A DNA stretch of 53,289 bases from Nitrospira japonica (lineage in GTDB: Bacteria > Nitrospirota > Thermodesulfovibrionia > Thermodesulfovibrionales > SM23-35). The notes under the pieces were generated by a model. It worked only from the letters and a program-made list of their open reading frames with translations, did no database searches and was not told the origin of the DNA. The translations under genes and the position numbers were made by a program. Location: contig DYFC01000021.1 in assembly GCA_020725385.1 (NCBI GenBank), positions 1 through 53,289 of the forward strand, read 5' to 3'. Positions 17,077 through 25,722 of the stretch are shown in pieces. The number at the start of each line of letters is the position of its first letter. The stretch's first letter is position 1.

Positions 17077-18314
17077 TGAAAGTTTCAATCCTTACACTCG
17101 GTTGCAGAGTAAATCAAGCAGAAAGTTCATTTATAGAAGGTAATCTAATAAATAATGGAATATCTATAGTTGATTTAAAAGATAAACCAGATTATTGCAT
17201 TATAAATACATGCTCGGTTACCTCAAAAAGTGACTACCAATCAAGACAACTTATCAGAAGAGCTTTAAAAACAGGGTCAAAAGTAATTGTAACCGGCTGT
17301 TATACACATCTTAATTCAGAGAGTATATTAAAAATAAATAAAGAAATTGTAGTTGTGCCTAATAATTTAAAACATAATATAATCAAAATGATAGATGATA
17401 ATATTAAAATTAATAGTTTAAGTTATTCTTTTAACTCACGTCCATATTTAATAATTCAGGTTGGATGTAATAATAAATGTTCCTATTGTATAGTAAGAAT
17501 TGTACGTGGAAAATCAAAAAGTATTCCTATAGAAAAAATAATAGAGCAAATCAAAAATTTCTCTGAATCAGGTTATAATGAAATTGTACTTACAGGTATT
17601 CATATTGGTTCATATGGTCATGATCTTGAACCTAAAGTAAAACTTTCAGATTTAATCAAAACTATCTTAGTTAAAACAAATATTATGCGCATTAGATTAA
17701 GTTCGCTTGAAGTTACCGAGATAGAAGATGAATTTTTAGACATGATGAATGACAATAGAATATGTAATCATCTACATATTCCAATGCAAAGCGGAGATGA
17801 TAAAATACTTAGACTTATGAATAGAAATTACGATACAAGATTTTATTCTTCAAAAATTGAAAAAATAGCGAAAAAAGTTAACAATATAAACATTGGAACT
17901 GATATTATTGTTGGATTTCCGGGTGAGACTGAAAAAGAGTTTTTTAATACGAAAAAACTTATTTCTGATTTACCAATATCTTACATTCATATTTTCCCTT
18001 TCTCAGCTAGAGAAGGAACTCCTGCTTATAACTATAACGAGCAAATAAATAATGTGGAAAAGAAAAAAAGGTGTTTAGAGTTACAATCTATAAATAAAAT
18101 AAAAAAGAAAAATTATTATGAGAAGCAACTCGGAAAAGAATTAAATATTATTATTGAAAAAAAGAATAGTGAAAATTTATATACAGGCACATCAGAGAAT
18201 TTTCTAAAGATCCCTGTCATATCAAGCGATTTGCCTTTAAAATCATGCATAAAATCGAAGATTATACAAAATGAAAAAAACAACCTTATAGGAATCCCCA
18301 TAAACAAAATATAA
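17076..18314 (+). CDS. mtaB: tRNA t6A37 methylthiotransferase MtaB
   Basis: 412 residues. Paralogue of MiaB with three N-terminal Cys (TLGCRVNQAES, NTCSVTSKSD, TGCYTHL) and the radical-SAM site CNNKCSYC in QVGCNNKCSYCIVRIVRGKSKS. The NQAES after the first Cys and the VRGKS after the cluster fit the MtaB/YqeV group, which makes ms2t6A at position 37 of ANN-reading tRNAs. The start codon overlaps the miaB stop, so the two are translationally coupled. The gene has no terminator that can be recognised; 739 bp of AT-rich DNA follow. Confidence 0.88.
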   Translation: MKVSILTLGCRVNQAESSFIEGNLINNGISIVDLKDKPDYCIINTCSVTSKSDYQSRQLIRRALKTGSKVIVTGCYTHLNSESILKINKEIVVVPNNLKHNIIKMIDDNIKINSLSYSFNSRPYLIIQVGCNNKCSYCIVRIVRGKSKSIPIEKIIEQIKNFSESGYNEIVLTGIHIGSYGHDLEPKVKLSDLIKTILVKTNIMRIRLSSLEVTEIEDEFLDMMNDNRICNHLHIPMQSGDDKILRLMNRNYDTRFYSSKIEKIAKKVNNINIGTDIIVGFPGETEKEFFNTKKLISDLPISYIHIFPFSAREGTPAYNYNEQINNVEKKKRCLELQSINKIKKKNYYEKQLGKELNIIIEKKNSENLYTGTSENFLKIPVISSDLPLKSCIKSKIIQNEKNNLIGIPINKI

Positions 18315-19053
18315 CATATTATAATTTCAGTATATTTTTTCTGCCTAAATCATAATCAAATTCGCTTAATTCTGCAATAGAGATGCCCGTTATATGTTTT
18401 TAAACATAATTAATAACAGTTTATTAACAATCATTGTTAATTTAATATGTCTGATAAGATATATTATGTAAAATAATGAATGTTCTTTTTATTTTTTGTT
18501 ATACTATTACCCTTTTTCCTATATATGAACTTATTAAAAGACAGATAATGAATTTAATCTTTTTAATATGTTACAGATGCTCTTTTTTGTAATTATTCAT
18601 GTTTTTAGTTTAAAATTAATAATTCCTGTATCAAATTCTTATAGCATATGCTTTTAAAATAGAACAATTTATTTTGGAATATTATTTAATCACTTTAAAA
18701 ATTTAATATAATATATTGTAATTTAATAAATAATTTGATTAACTTTAAGAAAATATTTAAAGAACTAAAAATAGACATAATTTTTTTAAATTACTAATTA
18801 ATATTATTGATGTAATATTGCATTAAATATGATAATTTTCTTTTTCAATAAAAATTAAATTTTCTCAAAAATATTAGTTAATAAATCATTTAACTTTAAT
18901 AATATATATTTTTTTAAAGTTATACTTTCAGTTTTTAAATTAGTAGTTCTACTTCCGGATAATATATAGTTATTTTCTATTAATTTCTCATTTTCAATCA
19001 CTATTATCTATTTGTTAAAAAGTATTTAGATTAATAAAAATATATTAAATAAA
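18315..19053. other. Gene-free, very AT-rich intergenic region (739 bp)
   Basis: No open frame, tRNA or strong fold could be supported on either strand. Long A/T runs dominate, with almost no GC-rich patches except CCGGAT at about 18956. A 17-bp perfect palindrome lies at 18424-18440. The right end leads into the DUF3343 gene with TATATT at 19041-19046, 7 nt before its ATG. It is by far the longest gap in an otherwise dense window and sits directly before the selenium genes. Confidence 0.6.
18424..18440. promoter_or_regulatory. Perfect 17-bp palindrome, operator candidate
   Basis: TTAACAATCATTGTTAA: 8-bp arms around a central C. It resembles a homodimeric repressor site. There is no regulator gene next to it and it lies about 610 bp before the DUF3343 gene and 110 bp after mtaB, so its target is unclear. 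In DNA this AT-rich a palindrome of this length is unlikely but not impossible by chance. Confidence 0.4.
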
Positions 19054-19311
19054 ATGAATAGTTACGCTATAATTACTTTTCATAATTCTCATTTTGCATT
19101 AAAAGCAAAAAGAGTCTTTGATAATAATCGTTTGAAATCAGAAACTATACCTGTACCAAGAGAATTAAGTTCAGAATGTGGTTTCTGTTGTAAAGTTTTG
19201 TGGAAAGATAAAGACTTAGTAGAAAATGTTTTAAAGAAAAATAATATTGCTTATGAAAATATTTATAGATGGGAAGATAAAGCAAAAGGCAAGAAATTTA
19301 ATTTTGTTTGA
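19054..19311 (+). CDS. DUF3343 putative Se/S carrier-like protein
   Basis: 85 residues. YAIITFHNSHFALKAKRVF, then TIPVPRELSSECGFCCKV, is the DUF3343 pattern: a short alpha-beta domain with a Cys after SSxCG. In comparative genomics DUF3343 occurs with YedF, a cysteine-desulfurase-family protein and selD in genomes using selenium outside or alongside selenocysteine. Here the two-Cys loop CGFCC could hold a thiol or selenol. It heads a three-gene unit (16-bp gap to yedF). No ribosome-binding site; TATATT lies 7 nt upstream. Confidence 0.75.
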   Translation: MNSYAIITFHNSHFALKAKRVFDNNRLKSETIPVPRELSSECGFCCKVLWKDKDLVENVLKKNNIAYENIYRWEDKAKGKKFNFV

Positions 19312-19326
19312 AAGAAGGAGGATTTA

Positions 19327-19938
19327 ATGTCTATAGAAATAGATGCAAGAGGGCTACCCTGCCCTCAACCTGTAATTAAAACAAAAGAAGGCTTAGAAAA
19401 AGCTAAAGGAAAAGAATTAGTAATTATTGTTAGCACATCTGAATCAAGGGATAATGTTCTTAGATTTTTATCTCATTCAGGTATAAATATTAATAAAGTT
19501 GAAGAAAATAACGGTTCATTTTATATATATACTGAAAAAACAAATAGAATACCTATAAATGTTGAAAAAAATGAATATATATGTTCAACCTCACAAATAA
19601 ATTTTGGAACGACTATTTTTATTAATAAAGACCGTATTGGACATGGCAATGACGAACTTGGCTATAATCTTATGAAAGCTTTCATAACAACAATTAAAGA
19701 TTTGTCTGTCCAGCCTAAGACTCTATGTTTTATGAATAGCGGGGTAAAACTTACAGTTAATGGGGCTGAAACTATTCCATATCTTAAGAATTTAGAGGAA
19801 AAAGGCATTGAGATTCTTGTATGCGGGACATGTCTTAGCTTTTACAATATCAAAGATAAATTAGCTGTCGGAAAAATTTCGAACATGTATGACATTTCTG
19901 AAACTATGCTAAAATCTTCCAAAGTCATTACTATATAA
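19327..19938 (+). CDS. yedF: Selenium metabolism protein YedF (TusA-like plus DsrE-like)
   Basis: 203 residues. Residues 1-70 are a TusA/SirA domain with the thiol motif DARGLPCPQPVIKTK (Cys12), a persulfide or perselenide relay. The second half (about 95-203) is DsrE-like, with GHGNDELGYNLMKAF, CFMNSGVKL and a conserved Cys pair region LVCGTCLSFY. This fusion is the YedF type that tracks with selenium use in bacteria. GGAGG lies 6 nt before the ATG. The stop overlaps the next start (TAATG). Confidence 0.85.
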   Translation: MSIEIDARGLPCPQPVIKTKEGLEKAKGKELVIIVSTSESRDNVLRFLSHSGININKVEENNGSFYIYTEKTNRIPINVEKNEYICSTSQINFGTTIFINKDRIGHGNDELGYNLMKAFITTIKDLSVQPKTLCFMNSGVKLTVNGAETIPYLKNLEEKGIEILVCGTCLSFYNIKDKLAVGKISNMYDISETMLKSSKVITI

Positions 19939-21095
19939 TGAGAAAAAAAGTTGTTTATTTTGATAATGCAGCAACATCTGGAATTAAACCGCCTTCTGTA
20001 ATTAAAGCTATATGTGATTGTCTTAAGAAAAAAAATGCTAATCCCGGTAGATCAGGTCATAGTCTTTCTGTAAAAGCTGCTGAAATAATTTATAGTTGTC
20101 GAGAAAAAATAGGCGAATTATTTAATTTTGATAAGACTGAAAATATAATTCTCACTAAAAATGCTACAGAATCTCTTAATATTGTCATCAACGGTATCTT
20201 AAATACAGGAGATGAAGTTATTACGACTTCAATGGAACATAACTCTGTATTAAGACCATTAACTTATTTAAAGGAAAAAAGGCATATTAAAGTAACGATA
20301 ATTAATGCAGATTTAAACGGTCAGATAAATCCAAAAGACATTTTGAATTCAATATCAGATAAAACAAAACTTATAGTAGTTACTTCTGCATCAAATGTTA
20401 CAGGGACTAAAATGGATGTAGAAAAAATAAGAGAAATCGCTCAATATAACAACATAAAAATTCTTGTAGATGCAGCACAAGGAGCAGGAACAGTAAAAAT
20501 TGATTTTAAAAAATCCCCATTTGATTTTATTGCAATTACAGGCCATAAACATCTTTTTGGACCGCAGGGTACGGGTGCTTTAATTATTAAAAATAATGAA
20601 GAACTTGAACCTTTAATGTTTGGTGGAACTGGAAGTCAATCAGAGAAAATTATTCATCCAGGTTTTTTACCGGACAAATTTGAATCTGGCACGCTTAATA
20701 CGCCCGGTTTTGCTGGATTATCCGCAGGTATTGAATTTATTTTAGGTAAAAAGATTGAAAATATAATCAGCTATGAAAAACAGTTAACAAATTATTTAAT
20801 AAAGAAATTAAAAGAAATTGAAGAAATTACTATATATGCAGCAAATGTAGAAAGAGTATCCACTGTTTCATTCAATATTAACGGATTCCAGCCATCAGAA
20901 GTCGCAGATTATTTAGACAAAAATCATGGAATCTGTGTACGTTCCGGGCTCCATTGCGCACCTGAAGCTCATAAGACCATAAATACATTTCCAAACGGTA
21001 CAATAAGATTTTCGTTGTCATATTTTAATACTAAGGAAGAAGTTGATACCTCAATTAACGCCTTGAAATCATTTATTATCAAAAATAAGAATTAG
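19938..21095 (+). CDS. Cysteine desulfurase family protein (EF2568 type)
   Basis: 385 residues, a PLP-dependent class V aminotransferase fold. The start YFDNAATSGIKPPSV, the PLP lysine in ITGHKHLFGP and the catalytic Cys loop RSGLHCAPEAH are clear. It would release sulfur from cysteine, or selenium from selenocysteine, and pass it on, most likely to the neighbouring YedF or DUF3343 protein. The order DUF3343-yedF-desulfurase resembles the Enterococcus faecalis selenium cluster containing EF2568. The start overlaps the yedF stop by 1 bp. The 3' end overlaps the convergent selB by 4 bp. Confidence 0.85.
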   Translation: MRKKVVYFDNAATSGIKPPSVIKAICDCLKKKNANPGRSGHSLSVKAAEIIYSCREKIGELFNFDKTENIILTKNATESLNIVINGILNTGDEVITTSMEHNSVLRPLTYLKEKRHIKVTIINADLNGQINPKDILNSISDKTKLIVVTSASNVTGTKMDVEKIREIAQYNNIKILVDAAQGAGTVKIDFKKSPFDFIAITGHKHLFGPQGTGALIIKNNEELEPLMFGGTGSQSEKIIHPGFLPDKFESGTLNTPGFAGLSAGIEFILGKKIENIISYEKQLTNYLIKKLKEIEEITIYAANVERVSTVSFNINGFQPSEVADYLDKNHGICVRSGLHCAPEAHKTINTFPNGTIRFSLSYFNTKEEVDTSINALKSFIIKNKN

Positions 21096-22966
21096 TTAAT
21101 TAATTGCCTCGTATCTCCCACTCTTTTAGTCAATTTAATAGCATCAAAATACTCAAGAAAATGAATTGCACACTTTCTATTTGTTGGAAAAATATCTTTG
21201 AATTCTCTGACTGTAATAAAAGGTTTTTCCCTGAAAAAGTTTCTCAGATTTTCAAGCCCTTTTTTATAAGAATCTGATTTAACATAAATAGAATTGCTTA
21301 TTTTTATTACTAGACCTTCCTTTTCCATTAATTTCAATATATTTAATATATATTTTTGTTCAATGTTAAGGATTTTGCTTAATTCCTCTATATTAGGTGG
21401 TTCTGTACCTGTTTTATTAAGTATTTGAAGTATTAAATCTTTATTGATTTCATCCTTCTTATTTAATAAAGGTTTAAAAGAAGAAAGTCTAACAATATCT
21501 TTTTCTATATAAATATCTTTCAAAGATGATAAAAGGCTGTTGAATATCTTAACATCTACTTTTATATAATTCCTGAGTTCTTCTTTTGGAATTCCGGGTT
21601 TTATCGGGTTATTTTCATGGTATTCCTTTAACTTTTTTATTATTATATCTTGAAAAATTCTAATAGCTTCAGAATGAAAAATAATATCATCATATTGGTA
21701 AACCAATTGCTTCGACCTCAAATCATTTAAAGATTGATATATTTCGGGTATATCTGCATTTATCCAGCCCTCTAATGTAGATAATCTTATACCATTTATT
21801 GATGTTCTTTTAATTCTTAATGCAATTTTTTCAGCTAAAGTACCATCATCGAAAAAAGTTAACTCATTAATGCTTTTTTGATGACTAATTTTATATGATG
21901 AAGGGTCAAGTATTTCACCTCCACCTATTGTATCAATAGGTGTAACTCTTCTAATTATAAATCTATCACCCGACATTGCAATCACCGGTTCGTTAAGCCG
22001 GAATTGACAATAACAAGTTTCACTCGGTTTTAATTCATTTTTTCCATATAATATAGTCCTTGCAGGTTTTTCGGAAGTACCTATGTGAAAATGTACAATC
22101 TCTCTATTTTTAAGACTTTTTACATGAGATAGTAATGTTACCTTTGCATCGATTTGATATGCAGGAACTAATTTATCAATGTTCACAACAGTATCTCCTC
22201 TTTTTAATAAATCCCTGTCAACTCCCTGAAGATTTATTGCAACTCTTTGTCCTGCATAAGCTTCGTTAACACTTTGACCGTGACAATGTAACCCTCTAAT
22301 TTTAGTTCTTACTTTACATGGGAGAATATCAACTTCTTCTCCAACACTTATTTTTCCAGAAAAAACAGTTCCGGTTACTACTGTGCCGAATCCTTTCAGT
22401 GTAAAAACTCTATCAATAGGCAGCCTAAAAATTCCTTTTGTTGATTTTGGATTAACTTTCAAAGATTCTTGTTTAATTTTCTCTTTCAATAATTCAATAT
22501 TCTTCATTGTGATAGTCGAAACATTAATTATTTCTGAATTTTCAAGAAAGGAGTCTTTTAGAAATTCTTTGACATCTTCTGTTACAAGATCAAGCCAATC
22601 TTTATCGACAAGATCGCATTTAGTAATTGCCACAATCCCTGATTTTATTTTTAAGAGATTGCATATATTAAAGTGTTCAATACTTTGCGGCATAATTCCC
22701 TCATCGGCAGCTACTACGAAAAGTACAATATCTATACCACCTGCACCTGCTAACATATTTCTCACAAGACGTTCATGTCCTGGCACATCTACAATTCCAA
22801 CTGTAAGTCCATTAGTATATTTAAGGTAAGCAAAACCTAAATCAATTGTTATTCCACGTTCTTTTTCTTCTTTTAGTCTATCGGGGTCAATACCTGTTAA
22901 TGCTTTAACTAAAGCGCTTTTTCCATGGTCAATATGTCCTGCGGTACCTAAAATTATATGATGCAT
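21092..22966 (-). CDS. selB: Selenocysteine-specific elongation factor SelB
   Basis: 624 residues. N-terminal EF-Tu-like GTPase: [16 protein letters not shown], the switch region [19 protein letters not shown] and TKCD. Beta-barrel domains 2 and 3 follow, then C-terminal winged-helix repeats (about 380-624) that bind the mRNA SECIS hairpin, ending in [10 protein letters not shown]. SelB brings Sec-tRNA to a recoded codon. The start at 22966 ([11 protein letters not shown]) is chosen because the longer frame would run into the tRNA gene ending 37 bp upstream. No Shine-Dalgarno is visible. It seems co-transcribed with the tRNASec-like gene. selA and selD are not in the window. Confidence 0.93.
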   Translation of the reverse strand: MHHIILGTAGHIDHGKSALVKALTGIDPDRLKEEKERGITIDLGFAYLKYTNGLTVGIVDVPGHERLVRNMLAGAGGIDIVLFVVAADEGIMPQSIEHFNICNLLKIKSGIVAITKCDLVDKDWLDLVTEDVKEFLKDSFLENSEIINVSTITMKNIELLKEKIKQESLKVNPKSTKGIFRLPIDRVFTLKGFGTVVTGTVFSGKISVGEEVDILPCKVRTKIRGLHCHGQSVNEAYAGQRVAINLQGVDRDLLKRGDTVVNIDKLVPAYQIDAKVTLLSHVKSLKNREIVHFHIGTSEKPARTILYGKNELKPSETCYCQFRLNEPVIAMSGDRFIIRRVTPIDTIGGGEILDPSSYKISHQKSINELTFFDDGTLAEKIALRIKRTSINGIRLSTLEGWINADIPEIYQSLNDLRSKQLVYQYDDIIFHSEAIRIFQDIIIKKLKEYHENNPIKPGIPKEELRNYIKVDVKIFNSLLSSLKDIYIEKDIVRLSSFKPLLNKKDEINKDLILQILNKTGTEPPNIEELSKILNIEQKYILNILKLMEKEGLVIKISNSIYVKSDSYKKGLENLRNFFREKPFITVREFKDIFPTNRKCAIHFLEYFDAIKLTKRVGDTRQLIN

Positions 22967-23003
22967 TTTTTTATAGAAATAAGAATATAAAAACTGTATT
23001 CTA

Positions 23004-23099
23004 TGGAGAGGGGTAGTGGGAATCGAACCCACCATAGCTTCTTGTCCAGAGCATCCACTGGTTTTGCAGACCAGGCGGGGCCCAGCCCCGATACCCCTC
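23004..23099 (-). tRNA. tRNASec-shaped tRNA with cysteine anticodon GCA and U73
   Basis: 96 nt with encoded CCA (23006-23004). Acceptor stem of 8 bp: GAGGGGTA (23099-23092) with TACCCCTC (23015-23008). D arm: 6-bp stem CGGGGC/GCCCCG with TGG loop. Anticodon stem CTGGT/ACCAG with loop CTGCAAA, so the anticodon is GCA (23067-23065). A 25-nt variable arm (23057-23033) can form about 8 bp with two bulges. T arm: GTGGG/CCCAC around TTCGATT. This is the bacterial tRNASec body (8/5 geometry). However, tRNASec normally has UCA and G73 (for SerRS); here GCA and U73 are the main CysRS identity elements. It lies 37 bp upstream of selB on the same strand with its own promoter. Confidence 0.9.
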
Positions 23100-23123
23100 G
23101 TTTGTATTTTATTATCGATTATA

Positions 23124-23153
23124 ATTATATGTAAAATAGCTTTTTTCTATCAA
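23124..23153 (-). promoter_or_regulatory. Promoter of the tRNASec-like gene and selB
   Basis: On the minus strand: TTGATA (23153-23148), 18-bp spacer, TATAAT (23129-23124), a consensus -10. Transcription would start near 23117, about 18 nt before the tRNA. As no terminator separates the tRNA from selB, the same transcript can carry both. Confidence 0.65.
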
Positions 23154-23334
23154 AAGATTATTAAATATAGATTGTTTTTCAATTTTACTAAACAAATTTC
23201 AAACAAGTTTATCAATTTTTCTAATGTCTTATTTTTTTCATATTAGTTTGAATAACAACATTCAGGTTTAATACAATTGACTAAGCAAAGATATTTTTGT
23301 TAACGTATTAAATCAAATCAACTCAGGAGATTTT

Positions 23335-23754
23335 ATGACAGATAAACACGTTAGTACGCATAAAAGCAGTAATAAGAAAAAAATAAATTTATCGCCCAGA
23401 CAACAGAAAATTCAAGAAATTAAGAAAAAACTTCTTTCACAAAGGAAAGAATTGCTTCTCGGAGCTTTAGAGGCATTAAATGAACTTCCAGGGCAAACTG
23501 TTTTTCCTGATCTTGGTGATCAGGCAACAGCTGAAATCGATCGCAATTTCATGCTTAGACTCAAAGGTAGAGAACAAAAGCTTTTGAAGAAAATTGATGA
23601 AGCCATTGAAAGGATTGAACAGGGCACATTTGGAATTTGCGATAGATGTGGACAGGAAATAAACATTAAAAGATTAGAAGCAAGACCTGTGACTACAATG
23701 TGCATTGATTGCAAAACACTTCAAGAGGAAGAAGAGAAACTAATGGAAACATAA
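23335..23754 (+). CDS. DksA/TraR-family zinc-finger protein
   Basis: 139 residues. A basic N-terminus, a helical segment (LLSQRKELLLGALEALNEL), a second helix and a C-terminal C4 zinc finger: CDRCGQEI at about 107 and CIDC at about 126. The family signature GxCxxCGxxI, then RLEARP, is clear. DksA binds the secondary channel of RNA polymerase and works with ppGpp. The acidic coiled-coil tip typical of DksA is not obvious, so a DksA-like paralogue is possible. CAGGAG lies 6 nt before the ATG. It is a single gene. Confidence 0.8.
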   Translation: MTDKHVSTHKSSNKKKINLSPRQQKIQEIKKKLLSQRKELLLGALEALNELPGQTVFPDLGDQATAEIDRNFMLRLKGREQKLLKKIDEAIERIEQGTFGICDRCGQEINIKRLEARPVTTMCIDCKTLQEEEEKLMET

Positions 23755-23953
23755 TTAATTTCTGTCTATTGAATATTTTTCTCACCTATTTCTATATTTT
23801 TAATATTTTTCCAGTTTTTTATTAGTGTTTGTTCATCTTCTGCTTTCATGGCTAAAAAGTTAGTGATAATTCATTACGAAAATTAACTTTATTGACAAAT
23901 TATTAAATCTATGATAAGTAAATTGAGTTAATAATTTAAAAAAGGAGGAGAAG

Positions 23954-24340
23954 ATGACCCCCGATGATCTTAAATATCATAAGGAACATACATGGGTAAA
24001 AGTTTCCGGCAGAAAGGTTACAATCGGGATAACCGATTATGCACAGGATGCATTAGGCGACATTGTTTATATTGACCTACCTGAATTAGATGCAGATGTT
24101 GAAGCTAATACTGAAATAGGTGAAATTGAATCAACAAAAGCAACGTCTTCTATCATTTCTCCTGTAAGTGGCAAAGTCATAGAAGTCAACGAAGAGCTTT
24201 CTGAAACACCTGAAATTATCAATGAAGATCCTTACGGTAAAGCCTGGATAGCTGTTATTGAAATGAATGATGAGTCAGAGCTCGATGATCTAATGGATGC
24301 ATCTGAATATTCAAAATATGTTGAAGAAGAAATTAAATGA
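23954..24340 (+). CDS. gcvH: Glycine cleavage system H protein (lipoyl carrier)
   Basis: 128 residues. The N-terminal KYHKEHTWVK, the GITDYAQDALGDIV block and the lipoylation site EIESTKATSS (Lys62) are typical of GcvH, which carries the aminomethyl group on lipoamide. The usual EIYxPVSG region reads IISPVSGKV. It overlaps lpd by 4 bp (ATGA). The P and T subunits are not near, so it may serve a remote glycine cleavage complex or another lipoate-dependent process. A strong AAAGGAGGAG precedes the ATG, and a TTGACA at 23892 could be part of its promoter. Confidence 0.9.
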   Translation: MTPDDLKYHKEHTWVKVSGRKVTIGITDYAQDALGDIVYIDLPELDADVEANTEIGEIESTKATSSIISPVSGKVIEVNEELSETPEIINEDPYGKAWIAVIEMNDESELDDLMDASEYSKYVEEEIK

Positions 24341-25722
24341 GGCTATCAATTCTTGGTGCAGGTCCGGGCGGTTATGTTGCGGCTATAAGAGCTGCACAAT
24401 CAGGAATACATGTTACATTAATTGAAAAAGATGAAGTTGGCGGTACCTGTCTTAATAAGGGTTGTATTCCTACTAAGTCCATAATTGCATCATTAGAACT
24501 TTTTAAAAAAATAAAATTATCAGAACTATATGGTATCGATGTCCCTAACGGCTCAAAACCTAATTTAACCAAGATATTAAATCGAAAAAATAAAATAGTT
24601 CAAACCCAGATTAAAGGATTATACAATATTTTTAAATCGTATAGAATTGATATAAAAAAAGGCAAAGGATTTATATCTTCTCCACAGAGTCTTTTAGTAA
24701 CTTATAATAATGGTGAACAGGAAAAGATTGTTTCTGACAAAATTATTATTGCTACGGGTTCGAGACCATTTCAAATTCAAAATTTGCCGTATGACGGCAG
24801 AATAATAATTTCAAGTGATGATGCCCTGAATTTGCCAGAAATACCAGATGATATTGCTATTTTAGGAGCAGGGGCAATTGGTTGCGAGTTTGCCTGTATT
24901 TTTAGATTACTTGGCTCTAAGGTTACGTTACTCGAAATGCTTTCAAGACCTTTATCTAACGAAGACATTGAAATAACCGATATTTTACAACGCGAATTTA
25001 AGAAAATAGGAATTAGACTTATCACCGGTGTAAAGGTCGAAAAGACTATAGTAGAAGACAATTCAGTTATTATCCATATTGACAATGGAGATATAATTAG
25101 TTCAAAAAAATTACTTATAGCTACAGGCAGAGCTTTCAATAGTGAAAATATAGGGTTAGAAAATATTGGCATAATTAGAAGTCAAAGTGGAAAAATACCT
25201 GTAAATGAAAAATTTGAGACAAATATAAAGGGTATTTATGCAGTAGGTGATGTTATTGGGAATATGATGCTTGCACATGTTGCAGCCCGAGAAGGTATAA
25301 CTGCTGTGGATAATATTCTTGGCAATAATTCAACAATTGATTATAATTCTGTACCTTTGGTAATTTTTACATATCCAGAAATTGCATCGGTTGGGTTAAA
25401 GGAATTTCAAGCACAAGAGAGAGGAATTAAAATAAGGACAGGACATTTTCAATTTAGAGCACTTGCAAGATCCCATACTATAGGGGAAATTGATGGGCTG
25501 GTTAAAATAGTATCTGATGCTGATTCAGATAAGTTACTCGGGGTACATATTATTGGTCCTCATGCCTCTGATATTATTCATGAGGCAGCTTTAGCTATCA
25601 GAAAAGGGTTAAAAACTAAAGACATCATAGAAACTATCCATGCACATCCAACATTTTCAGAGGCAATTATAGAAGCAACTGAAGATATATATGGCATGGC
25701 TATACATGCTATTAAGAAATGA
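24337..25722 (+). CDS. lpd: Dihydrolipoamide dehydrogenase
   Basis: 461 residues. FAD-binding GAGPGGYVAAIRAAQ, the redox disulfide GGTCLNKGCIPTKS (Cys38, Cys43), the NAD-binding AILGAGAIGCEFACIF, the second FAD motif YAVGDVIGN and the C-terminal His-Glu pair HAHPTFSEAI are complete. It reoxidises dihydrolipoamide of the H protein (or of a 2-oxoacid dehydrogenase) with NAD+. It is translationally coupled to gcvH upstream (4-bp overlap) and to the unknown gene downstream (4-bp overlap). Confidence 0.94.
   Translation: MRLSILGAGPGGYVAAIRAAQSGIHVTLIEKDEVGGTCLNKGCIPTKSIIASLELFKKIKLSELYGIDVPNGSKPNLTKILNRKNKIVQTQIKGLYNIFKSYRIDIKKGKGFISSPQSLLVTYNNGEQEKIVSDKIIIATGSRPFQIQNLPYDGRIIISSDDALNLPEIPDDIAILGAGAIGCEFACIFRLLGSKVTLLEMLSRPLSNEDIEITDILQREFKKIGIRLITGVKVEKTIVEDNSVIIHIDNGDIISSKKLLIATGRAFNSENIGLENIGIIRSQSGKIPVNEKFETNIKGIYAVGDVIGNMMLAHVAAREGITAVDNILGNNSTIDYNSVPLVIFTYPEIASVGLKEFQAQERGIKIRTGHFQFRALARSHTIGEIDGLVKIVSDADSDKLLGVHIIGPHASDIIHEAALAIRKGLKTKDIIETIHAHPTFSEAIIEATEDIYGMAIHAIKK

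Noticed and set aside
23016-23035. Possible N-terminal extension of SelB up to 23035
   Set aside because: The longer frame lies in the tRNA gene; the conserved GTPase begins right after the ATG at 22966.
19054-23035. In-frame TGA readthrough (a selenoprotein in the selenium locus)
   Set aside because: Stops at the gene ends are followed at once by the next start or by frames without homology; no SECIS-like context was evident.
23061-23074. Reading the odd tRNA anticodon as UCA (normal tRNASec)
   Set aside because: The stem CTGGT/ACCAG fixes a 7-nt loop CTGCAAA, so positions 34-36 are GCA. No shift of the stem gives TCA.
23755-23953. Glycine riboswitch before gcvH
   Set aside because: The 199-bp stretch is AT-rich with no conserved GGAGAG-type tandem aptamer pattern.
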